Shown here in pieces: positions 1 to 7,177 of a stretch of 33,101 bases of DNA (position 1 is its first letter; each line of letters opens with the position of its first letter). This stretch comes from Lichenicola sp964248625 (GTDB lineage Bacteria; Pseudomonadota; Alphaproteobacteria; Acetobacterales; Acetobacteraceae), in the NCBI GenBank assembly GCA_964248625.1, contig CAXTZG010000037.1:1-33101 (forward strand), written 5' to 3'. The notes under the pieces were generated by a model. The model saw only the letters and a list, made by a program, of their open reading frames with translations. It was not told the DNA's origin and did no database searches. A program made the translations under genes and the position numbers.

Positions 1-125
1 CCCCGATGCGGCCGCGCACGCCCAAGCCGGCAGCGCGCAAGCCGGCGCCGGCGCCGCGTCCGGTGCGGGTGGTGAACCCCGACAGCCCGTTCGCGGCACT
101 GGCCGCCATGCGCTTCGGGCCCTGA
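1..125 (+). CDS. C-terminal tail of a probable Suv3-like helicase (5' truncated)
   Basis: Only the last 40 codons are in the window, read in the frame that ends with TGA at 123-125. The visible peptide is a Pro/Ala/Arg/Lys-rich linker followed by the ending NPDSPFAALAAMRFGP. From family knowledge, a DSPFAAL-type ending is common in the long Suv3-like DEAD/DEAH helicases that sit directly upstream of the S4-domain gene and fdxA in many alphaproteobacteria. The S4 gene starts only 6 bp downstream, which fits an operon. The helicase core itself is not visible, so the assignment rests on this ending and on synteny. Confidence 0.6.
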   Translation, partial: PMRPRTPKPAARKPAPAPRPVRVVNPDSPFAALAAMRFGP

Positions 126-131
126 GCGATC

Positions 132-425
132 GTGGCATCGGACACCGAGGACCGCGACTGGCAGCGGCTCGACAAGTGGCTCTGGTCGGCGCGCTTCCTC
201 AAGGCGCGGTCGGACTGCGTGCGCTTCATCGAGAACGGGCTGGTCCGCATCAATCGCCAGCCGACGGACAAGGCGCATGCCCGTCTGCGCCCCGGCGACG
301 TGCTGACCCTGCCCTCGCCGCATCCCGGCGCGTCGGCGGTGCGCGTGATCCGCGTGGTCGGGCTGGCGACGCGACGCGGCCCGGCCGCCGAGGCCCGAAC
401 GCTCTACGAGGACATTCCCGGTTGA
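132..425 (+). CDS. S4-domain RNA-binding protein (Hsp15/HslR-like)
   Basis: A 97-residue protein starting at GTG 132, 6 bp after the preceding stop. Residues about 11-60 form an S4 RNA-binding domain: QRLDKWLWSARF at the start, the central ENGLVRIN turn and the closing LRPGDVLTL strand. S4 proteins of this size (HslR/Hsp15 type) bind structured RNA and, in characterised relatives, rescue stalled 50S subunits carrying nascent chains. It is cytosolic. It sits between a helicase tail and fdxA, a conserved alphaproteobacterial order. The basic C-terminal tail typical of E. coli Hsp15 is short here, so the exact role is inferred from the domain. Confidence 0.88.
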   Translation: MASDTEDRDWQRLDKWLWSARFLKARSDCVRFIENGLVRINRQPTDKAHARLRPGDVLTLPSPHPGASAVRVIRVVGLATRRGPAAEARTLYEDIPG

Positions 426-570
426 GGGCAGCCGCGGCGTCGCCTTGCGCTCGGGGGGAAACGCACTCATATGTCGCGCCCGTCCCGGGTCGAAGATACG
501 CGGTGTCCTGAGGATTTCTACAGACAGGCTGCGGCAGAACGATGCCCAGGCCGCATGATCGGAGATGGCG

Positions 571-914
571 ATGACCTACGTGGTCACCGAGAACTGCATC
601 CGCTGCAAGTACATGGACTGCGTCGAGGTTTGTCCGGTCGACTGCTTCTATGCGGGCGAGANNNNNNNNNNGAGAACATGCTCGTCATCAACCCCGACGA
701 ATGCATCGATTGCGGCGTCTGCGAACCGGAATGCCCGGCCGAGGCGATCTTCCCCGACAGCGATGATCGCGCCGGCGCGTGGGCGGAAGCCAACACGACC
801 TATTCCAAGACCTGGCCGAACATCACCCGCAAGGGCACGCCGCCGGCCGATGCGGACGAGTGGAAGGACAAGCCGGGCAAGGGCGAGATGTTCTCCCCGC
901 AGCCGCATAGCTGA
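571..914 (+). CDS. fdxA: 7Fe ferredoxin FdxA, interrupted by a scaffold gap
   Basis: Small cytosolic electron carrier with one [3Fe-4S] and one [4Fe-4S] cluster. GGAG at 561-564 sits 6 nt before ATG 571, so that start is preferred over the ATG at 565, which directly abuts the Shine-Dalgarno. The first Cys set reads CIRCKYMDC, then CPVDC; the second is CIDCGVCEPEC. Ten Ns at 662-671 interrupt the gene and throw the halves into different frames. The flanks share the four bases GAGA; merging them gives the family-typical AGENMLV junction and an intact protein of 109 residues, the usual FdxA length. The break is therefore an assembly artefact and not a pseudogene. A strong terminator follows the stop. 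Confidence 0.95.
662..671. other. Assembly gap (10 N) inside fdxA
   Basis: Ten Ns. The last four bases before the gap and the first four after it are both GAGA, and joining them restores the FdxA frame. The true gap length is therefore probably -4 and the N run is a placeholder. Confidence 0.9.
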
Positions 915-945
915 CGCAGCCGATCATCCGGCAGGATCGCGACCA

Positions 946-975
946 GCCGCCCGGCATTGCGCCGGGCGGCTTTTT
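946..975 (+). terminator. Rho-independent terminator of fdxA
   Basis: A perfect 10-bp GC stem (gccgcccggc at 946-955 with gccgggcggc at 961-970), loop attgc, followed at once by TTTTT at 971-975. It begins 31 bp after the fdxA stop. This is the clearest intrinsic terminator in the window. Confidence 0.93.
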
Positions 976-1021
976 GCTGTCCGGCCCGGTCCCGTCGCAG
1001 CCCGTCCCGCTCATCCGTCTG

Positions 1022-1465
1022 ATGCTGGCGACGCTGATCTTCACGACGCTCTATGTCGTCTGCGTGCCGATGATGTTCCTGCTGATCATGGTCGTGTTCA
1101 CCTGGGAGCTGCTGCGCTGGCTGCTGTTCTCGGTCACGCTGGTGCCGCTGCTGGGGCTGGGCCTGCTCGGGCTCGCCAAGGGGCTCATTCCGTGCGGCCT
1201 GCTGATCGGCGCCATCGCGGTGCGGACACCGCGTCTGCACTGGCCGAAGCTGGTCGCCGCCGCGACGGTGCCGCTGGTCGACCTGCTGCTGCTGCGCACG
1301 AGCACCCTGCCCGCCCTGCTGGAGCGCGGCATCCTGCTGCTGATGGATCATCGCGCGCTGTTCCTGCTGGACACCGCAGCGCCGCTCGCCGCCTCGCTGC
1401 TGGTGACGCTGGCAGTGCCGCAGCGCCTGCTGCGCCGGCTGCTGGGCAAACAGGGCGGACCGTGA
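1022..1465 (+). CDS. Small hydrophobic membrane protein of unknown function
   Basis: About 147 residues, very rich in Leu/Val, with roughly four hydrophobic stretches: the N-terminus (MLATLIFTTLYVV onward), WLLFSVTLVPLLGLGLLGL, a middle segment around AAATVPLVDLLLL, and a C-terminal LAASLLVTL segment. The protein ends with a basic tail (RLLRRLLGKQ). It is probably an inner-membrane protein. The open frame extends back to a TTG at 974, but that codon lies in the U-tract of the fdxA terminator, so ATG 1022 is chosen; no strong ribosome-binding site is seen. I do not recognise the family. It is codirectional with the phosphatase gene 84 bp downstream. Confidence 0.6.
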   Translation: MLATLIFTTLYVVCVPMMFLLIMVVFTWELLRWLLFSVTLVPLLGLGLLGLAKGLIPCGLLIGAIAVRTPRLHWPKLVAAATVPLVDLLLLRTSTLPALLERGILLLMDHRALFLLDTAAPLAASLLVTLAVPQRLLRRLLGKQGGP

Positions 1466-1549
1466 CCGGCCGGCCGGCGGCGCCGGACGACGAACCACCC
1501 CGAAACATCAGGCAGAGCGCGGCCGGCCTGCATGGGCTAGGATCCGGAC

Positions 1550-2299
1550 ATGTCCTGGTCACAGACGCTTCCGGTCCGTGCTCCCGCCGCCGTGGCGCCC
1601 GGCCGGCGGATCTATGCGATCGGCGACATCCATGGCTGCCTTGAGATGCTCGACGCGCTGCACCGGGACATCGAGGCGGATCTGTCGGCACGCAAGGTGG
1701 CCGAGCCGATGCTGGTGCATCTCGGCGACTACGTCGACCGGGGTCCCGACAGCGCCGGCGTGCTCGAACGCCTGCTGACGCCGGCACGGCTGCCGCCCTG
1801 CACGATCATCAACCTGATGGGCAACCACGAGGCGATGCTGCTGCAGGGGCTGGAGGGCGACAGCACGGCGCTGCTGGACTGGCTCGCCAACGGCGGCGAT
1901 GCGACCCTCGCCAGCTGGAACATCGCGGCACCGGCGGACGATCCGCTGGAACCGGCCGACTGGCTGCACCGGATCCCGGCAGCGCAGCTCGACCTGCTGC
2001 GGCAGCTCCCCTGCTCGGCCGGGATCGACGGCTATCTGTTCGCCCATGCCGGCGTGCGGCCCGACGGACCGATCGAGGCGGCCACCAAGCGCGACCTGCT
2101 CTGGATGCGCGAGCCGTTCCTGTCCTGGGCCGGACGCCTGGAGCGGGTGGTGGTGCATGGCCACACCCCCACCGCCTCGCCGGCGATCCGTCCGCATCGG
2201 ATCGGGATCGATACCGGCGCCGTGTTCGGCGGCCGCCTGACCTGCGCGGTGCTGGAAGCGGACACGGTGAGCTTCCTGTCCGTCGGCGCCGAAGCTTGA
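1550..2299 (+). CDS. PPP-family serine/threonine phosphatase (calcineurin-like phosphoesterase)
   Basis: 249 residues, ATG at 1550 with AGGA about 8 nt upstream. All metal-binding motifs of the PPP fold are present in order: GDIHG (D26, H28), GDYVDRG (D60, with D63 and R64), GNHE (N92, H93), AHAG (H166) and HGHTP (H203, H205). These bind a di-metal centre that hydrolyses phosphate monoesters. Bacterial relatives (PrpA/PrpE, bacteriophage lambda phosphatase type) dephosphorylate Ser/Thr/Tyr phosphoproteins, and some act on Ap4A. The substrate here cannot be told from sequence. It is cytosolic, with no signal peptide. A Wzc-like tyrosine kinase is encoded 14 kb away, but any link is speculation. 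Confidence 0.9.
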   Translation: MSWSQTLPVRAPAAVAPGRRIYAIGDIHGCLEMLDALHRDIEADLSARKVAEPMLVHLGDYVDRGPDSAGVLERLLTPARLPPCTIINLMGNHEAMLLQGLEGDSTALLDWLANGGDATLASWNIAAPADDPLEPADWLHRIPAAQLDLLRQLPCSAGIDGYLFAHAGVRPDGPIEAATKRDLLWMREPFLSWAGRLERVVVHGHTPTASPAIRPHRIGIDTGAVFGGRLTCAVLEADTVSFLSVGAEA

Positions 2300-2347
2300 G
2301 ACGGCAGACCCAAGGCATGGCGGGGCCGCCGGACGAGGATGGGTAGC

Positions 2348-2406
2348 CGCCGGAACCGCCCGTGCGTCTGTTCGACCGGTTGAACAGGGCGCGAGCGGTT
2401 CCGGCG
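2348..2406. terminator. Long near-perfect hairpin between convergent genes (candidate bidirectional terminator)
   Basis: The outer arms are a perfect 12-bp inverted repeat (cgccggaaccgc at 2348-2359, gcggttccggcg at 2395-2406). Inside, 2361-2365 pairs with 2389-2393. The core 2368-2387 (ctgttcgaccggttgaacag) is itself an inverted repeat that closes on a CCGG tip. About 25 bp can pair in 59 nt. It lies 48 bp after the phosphatase stop and 13 bp beyond the end of the convergent hydrolase gene. Only a short TTT follows on the + side and no T-run on the - side, so termination is plausible but not certain. Confidence 0.6.
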
Positions 2407-2419
2407 TTTCGACGGCTGA

Positions 2420-4957
2420 TCAGGAAAAGATCGAGTGGCCGTTCGAGACGACGAAGTTCCGCAGATCGATCTGGGTGTTGTCGGTCAGGGTGATCTGGGT
2501 GGAGCCCTGGACGAGCTGCTCCGTCTTGATGCCGGTCCCGGCATAGCCGGACAGATGAAGGTAGTCCCGGCCCTGCACGAAGTCGGAGATGGCAAGCGAG
2601 CCGCCGGCCATGCCGTTGACGATGTCGATCAGCGCCGCTCCGCTGCCCAGGCTCAGGCTGGATGCGGCACCGCCTTGCATGAACGTCATGCTCCCGGAGC
2701 CGCCGGTGAGCGACAGGCTGCCGCTCAGCGCGGAAATCGTGCTGGAGCCGCTGCCGCCGATCAGGGTATCGCTGCCCTGGGTCGTCAGGTTCGAGTAGCC
2801 GCTGCCCAGCTTGATCACGTCGGTGGCGGCGGCGGCGGTGACGAGCGAGTGGGTCGAGGAGTCCGTGAAGTCGTAGGTCTTGACGACGCTCGGGCTGACG
2901 ACGGACGTGGCCGCCGCCGCCGATGCCGGCGTCGCAACCAGGCTGGCGGTCGATGCAGCCGGCGCCGCCGCGGTGGTGACGGTCGCGGGGATCGAGAAGG
3001 ACTGCGTCCCCTGCGACATGAAGGTGGTGGCCGCTCCCTTGACGGCAGCGCCGTTGAAGCTGGCGCCGGTGACGTAGAGGTTGCGATCGGTCACGGCGGT
3101 GCCGCCATAGGCGTCGTTGAGGAAATCGACCGAGACGGTATGCGCGCCGGTTCCCCAGTTGCCGTAGAGGGCGAACGTCTCGCTGGTGCCGCTGCTCCGC
3201 AGCGTGGTCGCGGTCTCGACCCCGCCCACCTGCGTGCCGTCGACCGAGACGGTGAACTGGGCGTCGCCCTTCCAGGCATCCTCGTTGATGGCGAGATCGA
3301 GCTCGCTGCCGCTCGTGAAGCCGAAACCTTCCGAGCCGCTCCAGAGCTGCGTGATCGGCGTGGTGAGCACGGCAGTGCCGTCATAGGTGGCGCTGTTGTC
3401 ATAAAGGTTGCGGTCGGTCGTCGCCGTGCCGCCCCAGGCGTCGTTAAGGAAATCGACCGACACCTGATGCGAGCCGGTCCCCCAGCTGCCGGCGACATCG
3501 AACTCCTGCCGTTGTCCCAGAGCATGCGAGGCCGTGACCGTCTGGGTGCCGCCGACCTGCTTGCCGTCGACCGAGATGGTGAACTGCGCGTCGCCCTGCC
3601 ACGCATCCTCCGACATCTGCATGATCAGGGTGTCGGGACCGCTGCCGAGCTTCGTCGGCGCAGGCGCCACCGGGACCACCGGAACCACCGGCATCGGACT
3701 GCCCGAGACCTCGACGATCAGCGGATCCTTGGACAGGCTGAGCGAGACGCTGCTGGCCTGGGTGAGGGTCTGGATCGGGCTGCTCGACACCAACGGATCA
3801 TAGACCTTGACCGTCTGGTAGACGCCGCCGAGCTGCACGGTGACCGGTGATGTCGCCGGCGTCGCCTCGGTGTTCGTCGCCGTGTTCCAGACAATGGCGC
3901 CGCTGTTCCAGAGCACCAGGTCATGGGTCCCGTTCGACTTCTCCAGCACCATGTCGGATGCGGTCGCGGGCAGGCCGGTCAGCGAGACGGTCATCGGAGT
4001 GGTGGCAAAGCTGTTTGCGGTGGTTCCCGTGTCGGCCAGGATCGTCGTCAGATTATGCAGATCGACGGCAGCCGCCTTGGGCGTTCCGTCGGCGTTGAAC
4101 AGGCCGAAATTATCCTCCAGATCGGCCGCCTGGTTGTTGTCCATCAGGTCGTAGAGATAGGTCTTCGACGCGCCGTCATTGAAGTCGTCGAGCACGGCGT
4201 TGGTGTCGATCAGGCCCTGGGTGAACTCGTCTCCCGCGGTGCCCCAGCTCGACTGGGATGCGGCGGCCGACGAGACGCCGGTCTCGGTGATGAAAACCTG
4301 CTTGCCCGGGGCCGTCGCGTTCGCCGCGCTGACGGCCGAGGCGAGGTTGCTCTTGAGCTGCTGGCCGACGCCGCCATAGACGTGCCAGTTGGACTCGCTG
4401 ACATAGGGGGTCACGACCGGCGCCGCCGCCACCGATCCGGTGGACGCCGCGACATAGCTGATGCCCGACAGCGACGGGCTCGCCTTCAGGGCTGCCTGCG
4501 AGACCTGGTCGTCGATCGCGCCCCAGGCCATGTTGCCGTTGGAGTTCTGGCCGTTCAGCATATAGCTGTTGCTGTTGTACTCGTTGGCGCCTTCATAGGC
4601 GATGATGGAGCCCGGCGCCGCGGCCTGCATCGCCGCCAGGGCGGTCATGTCCGAGGCGACGGCGACCTGGCCGCTATTGATGTTCTGCAAGAGGTCGAAC
4701 TTGTAGCCGTCCTTGCCGAGATCGATCATCTCGGCTGCGACGCCGCCCTGAGGCGTGGAATCACGGATGTTCTGGACATCCAGATAGGTCAGCTCGGCGA
4801 CAACCTTGCTTTCGGCGCCGGCCCATTGCCCGTTGCCGACCCCCCAGGATGTGTCCCACCAGCTCAGATGCGTGTTGACGCCAAGCGAGTTCAGAAACGT
4901 CGCTGCGCGGCTTGATGCTTGTTGCGTTACCGCAACGGTTTTAACGGGCTCTGTCAT
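2420..4957 (-). CDS. Secreted clan GH-A-like glycoside hydrolase with two CBM repeats and RTX-like C-terminus
   Basis: 845 residues from ATG 4957, which has AGGAGGA at 4961-4967 directly upstream. The open frame continues to 5053 and would add a hydrophobic WIHVIVIILLLL segment, so an N-terminal signal version cannot be excluded. Residues about 15-310 look like a TIM-barrel clan GH-A hydrolase: GANEYN (E126, acid/base candidate) and FITETGVS (E225, nucleophile candidate). After a beta-domain and a Pro/Val linker (421-434) come two tandem repeats (441-532, 549-640) with SEDAW/NEDAW...GDAQFT...SVDG and VSVDFLNDA motifs, resembling calcium-dependent CBM60-type modules. Residues 690-845 are Gly/Ser/Asp-rich with DTLIGGSGSS, like type I secretion substrates. 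Its position in an exopolysaccharide locus suggests action on that polymer or another beta-glycan (inference). Confidence 0.8.
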   Translation of the reverse strand: MTEPVKTVAVTQQASSRAATFLNSLGVNTHLSWWDTSWGVGNGQWAGAESKVVAELTYLDVQNIRDSTPQGGVAAEMIDLGKDGYKFDLLQNINSGQVAVASDMTALAAMQAAAPGSIIAYEGANEYNSNSYMLNGQNSNGNMAWGAIDDQVSQAALKASPSLSGISYVAASTGSVAAAPVVTPYVSESNWHVYGGVGQQLKSNLASAVSAANATAPGKQVFITETGVSSAAASQSSWGTAGDEFTQGLIDTNAVLDDFNDGASKTYLYDLMDNNQAADLEDNFGLFNADGTPKAAAVDLHNLTTILADTGTTANSFATTPMTVSLTGLPATASDMVLEKSNGTHDLVLWNSGAIVWNTATNTEATPATSPVTVQLGGVYQTVKVYDPLVSSSPIQTLTQASSVSLSLSKDPLIVEVSGSPMPVVPVVPVAPAPTKLGSGPDTLIMQMSEDAWQGDAQFTISVDGKQVGGTQTVTASHALGQRQEFDVAGSWGTGSHQVSVDFLNDAWGGTATTDRNLYDNSATYDGTAVLTTPITQLWSGSEGFGFTSGSELDLAINEDAWKGDAQFTVSVDGTQVGGVETATTLRSSGTSETFALYGNWGTGAHTVSVDFLNDAYGGTAVTDRNLYVTGASFNGAAVKGAATTFMSQGTQSFSIPATVTTAAAPAASTASLVATPASAAAATSVVSPSVVKTYDFTDSSTHSLVTAAAATDVIKLGSGYSNLTTQGSDTLIGGSGSSTISALSGSLSLTGGSGSMTFMQGGAASSLSLGSGAALIDIVNGMAGGSLAISDFVQGRDYLHLSGYAGTGIKTEQLVQGSTQITLTDNTQIDLRNFVVSNGHSIFS
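3038..3637 (-). repeat. Tandem duplication of a carbohydrate-binding module coding segment
   Basis: Two copies of about 92 codons (repeat 1 at about 3637-3362, repeat 2 at about 3313-3038) inside the hydrolase gene. Shared blocks include GDAQFT(I/V)SVDG, QVGG, WGTG(S/A)H, VSVDFLNDA and TDRNLY. The DNA is also similar, for example ggaaatcgaccga occurs near 3120 and 3450 on the + strand. Confidence 0.85.
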
Positions 4958-5247
4958 GGCTCCTCCTGAGGGAAGCAATAACAGAATTATCACGATAACG
5001 TGAATCCAATCGCCCCGTCTCGGGTGTGTTAGTTTTGGCAACGACATCGGCATTACGATCTATAATTAGGAACGTTGCTGATTATAGACAGAGATTGCGA
5101 GTACCAGCGCGCAGCGTGATGCAAGAGGGTCAGGACGATGCCTGTGGGAGCACGTCGGCACCGGCCGTCGTGAGCATGGCTGCTTGCCGGATCGTCACGC
5201 AGCCGCCCGGCGCTCGCCATTCTCGGCCAACAACAGGCCGGCCGGGG
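4958..5247 (-). promoter_or_regulatory. AT-rich leader of the hydrolase gene with an inverted TATAAT pair
   Basis: Most of this 290-bp intergenic segment, especially 4970-5100, is AT-richer than the genes around it. TCTATAAT (5059-5066, + strand) and ATTATAGA (5081-5088) form a perfect 8-bp inverted repeat with a 14-bp spacer. The - strand therefore carries a consensus TATAAT at 5086-5081, about 125 bp before ATG 4957. No good -35 was found at 16-18 bp. It may be a -10 element, a regulator-binding site, or both. Confidence 0.45.
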
Positions 5248-6282
5248 CTACCGACGGTCGGGCAACCTCGATGCGGCCTTCTGAAGCAGGTCCTGTCCGA
5301 GCTTGACAGCACTTCGCCGCGGGATGCCCATGAAGCCGGCGCTGCGGGCGTTCACCGTCTCGGCATCCAAGGTGTTCCAGGCGTTCCCCGCCTTGAGATG
5401 GGCGTGCCACATGCGCCGGAACCCGAACTTCTTTTCCGCCGGCAGGTGCCAGATGACCAGCTCGGTGTCGGTGGCGCGGACGTTGACGTCGCCGAAATTC
5501 GTCCAAAGGCGCCGGACGATGCCATCGGCGGTATAGGACTGAACGTCGTTCGCCCAGGCGAGGATGTTGAGGAAATGCTCCTCGGTCTTGATGGAGTCCG
5601 TTTCCGATGCGTGGATGCAGGCATACTCCCACAACGTCCTGATCTGGGGGATGATGCCTGCGCAATACTGTCGGGTGGCAGCAAAGAACTCACCGCCATT
5701 GTGAGGCGGTGTTTCGACGAGTGTCTTATGAAAGACCTCGTCCAGCACCGCCACCATCTTCTTTCTCGACATGCCGTTGAGAAGAACGTCGCCTTCGTAG
5801 TTCTTCTGATCATCCGGCCTGAGCGAGTACACCAGACAGTCGTGGTTCGTCAGAAGCGACGTGATGCTGCGGGCAGACTTGCGCCAGATGCAGTCGGCAT
5901 CGGTGAATATCAGGATATCGTGCGGCAGCTTCTCCACGAAATACTCGATGATGTTCAAAACGTAGAAGACGTTGCCCCATCTGGAGATCGAGCCTTCCGG
6001 AAGCCTGTAAGACAGCGGCAGCTCGACGAAGACGACGCCGAGCGAGGCAAGGTTCGCGACCACCTCAGGCGGTGCGACCGTCGGGACAGGCTTGTTGCAG
6101 AACAGAAGATGCGTGCAGTCCGGATTGTGGGTGACGCTGGTCATCAGGCAGAGCGCGACGCACTGCCAGTAGATCAGCTGGAACTCCGATGATGCCGAGT
6201 TCTGTCCTGCGGACGGGAATTCCGTGGCTTCACTTTTATCATCCAAGATAATGCTGGATACGATACAAGCTTGCGGCAACAT
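5248..6282 (-). CDS. Orphan GT-A-like glycosyltransferase / nucleotide-diphospho-sugar transferase-like protein
   Basis: 344 residues, ATG 6282 with GAGG about 7 nt upstream. The visible signature is ILIFTDADCIW (D128-A-D130), the DxD metal/nucleotide-sugar motif of GT-A enzymes, after a plausible N-terminal half-Rossmann region (THLLFCNKP, VVFVELPL). The conserved-looking GGEFFAATR and KTEEHFLNIL blocks follow, as in GT-A enzymes that place acceptor-site residues about 60-100 residues after DxD. There is no signal peptide or membrane span, so it is probably cytosolic. I cannot assign a CAZy family. The gene is noticeably AT-richer than its neighbours and flanked by gaps of about 280-290 bp on both sides, suggesting separate acquisition and its own promoter. 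It presumably decorates the same polysaccharide (inference from position). Confidence 0.65.
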   Translation of the reverse strand: MLPQACIVSSIILDDKSEATEFPSAGQNSASSEFQLIYWQCVALCLMTSVTHNPDCTHLLFCNKPVPTVAPPEVVANLASLGVVFVELPLSYRLPEGSISRWGNVFYVLNIIEYFVEKLPHDILIFTDADCIWRKSARSITSLLTNHDCLVYSLRPDDQKNYEGDVLLNGMSRKKMVAVLDEVFHKTLVETPPHNGGEFFAATRQYCAGIIPQIRTLWEYACIHASETDSIKTEEHFLNILAWANDVQSYTADGIVRRLWTNFGDVNVRATDTELVIWHLPAEKKFGFRRMWHAHLKAGNAWNTLDAETVNARSAGFMGIPRRSAVKLGQDLLQKAASRLPDRR

Positions 6283-6559
6283 TCAGTCCTCGGCACCGGG
6301 CTGTACAAGACGCGGAACAATGGCCGCCTATAGCACAGCCGTGCCTCGAAACCCATCGGCACGCGCGTTCGACACGTCCCCGGAGCGGCGCCGTGGTCGT
6401 TCCGCGACGGCGTCGATCGCGGTCGCCCGGCGCCCGTGCCACGTCCGCGTGACATCGGGACCGTCCAGCTGACCGGCAGGAACCAGCCTGCGGCGGCCGT
6501 GCGGTTCCGCGCGCGTCCCGCCTGGCCGATGACCGCCCGCGCCCGGGCCGCTGCCTGCG

Positions 6560-7141
6560 CTAGAAGTGACGCTCGTAGATCTTGATGACGTCGCCTGGCT
6601 TGACGTAGCTCTGCGGCAGCAGGCGGCCGACCACCGCACGGTCGCCGTCCTGACGCACGACATAGACGTAGTTCTCGACCGCGCGGTAGGTGAAGCCGCC
6701 GGCGGCCGCGACCGCGGTGAGCATGGTCATCGCCGGCTGATACGGATACTGCCCGGGCTTGGCCACCTCGCCCAGGATCGCGACCGGCCGATAGGCGGCG
6801 ATCTCCACCGACACGCTGGGATGGAGCAGAAGCTTCTTCTGCTGCAGCACCGCGATCATCTCGGCGGCGAACTCCGTCGTGGTCAGATCGGCCGCCTGCA
6901 GGTCGCCAAGCAGGGGGATGGCCACCTTGCCGTGGTCGTTGACGCGGAAGTTGGCGCTGAGCTGCGCCTCGCCATAGGTGATGACGCGGATCTGGTCGTC
7001 CAGGCCGAGACGGTAGTTGTGCGGATCATACGCCGGCAGCGTCCTGAGATCGCCGCCCGGCGCACATCCGGCCAGCAGCACGGCCACCAGTCCGGGCAAC
7101 AGCGTGACGCTGGCGATGCGGCCATTCCGCGAACAAGTCAT
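6560..7141 (-). CDS. Short polysaccharide export (OPX, Wza/GumB-like) lipoprotein
   Basis: 193 residues from ATG 7141, with GGAG 7 nt upstream; the in-frame ATG at 7147 sits too close to that site. Residues 1-25 form a signal peptide ending in the lipobox LAGC (lipidated C26). A Poly_export domain follows (YRLGLDDQIRV...NDHGKVAIPLLGDLQ), then an SLBB domain (VAILGEVAKPGQYPY...LTAVAAAGG). The protein stops right after SLBB (DVIKIYERHF). It lacks the C-terminal amphipathic helix with which E. coli Wza (about 380 residues) spans the outer membrane. Family knowledge says such short OPX proteins need a partner barrel, and a beta-barrel gene lies just 36 bp upstream in the same direction. Confidence 0.92.
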   Translation of the reverse strand: MTCSRNGRIASVTLLPGLVAVLLAGCAPGGDLRTLPAYDPHNYRLGLDDQIRVITYGEAQLSANFRVNDHGKVAIPLLGDLQAADLTTTEFAAEMIAVLQQKKLLLHPSVSVEIAAYRPVAILGEVAKPGQYPYQPAMTMLTAVAAAGGFTYRAVENYVYVVRQDGDRAVVGRLLPQSYVKPGDVIKIYERHF

Positions 7142-7177
7142 CTGCATGCTCCATCAACTCGGGACTTCAAGGTCAGG

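Noticed and set aside
974..1021. N-terminal extension of the small membrane protein from TTG 974
   Set aside because: The codon lies in the U-tract of the fdxA terminator.
2435..3850. 471-codon + strand frame opposite the hydrolase
   Set aside because: Shadow of a repeat-rich gene; composition is low-complexity and no motif is seen.
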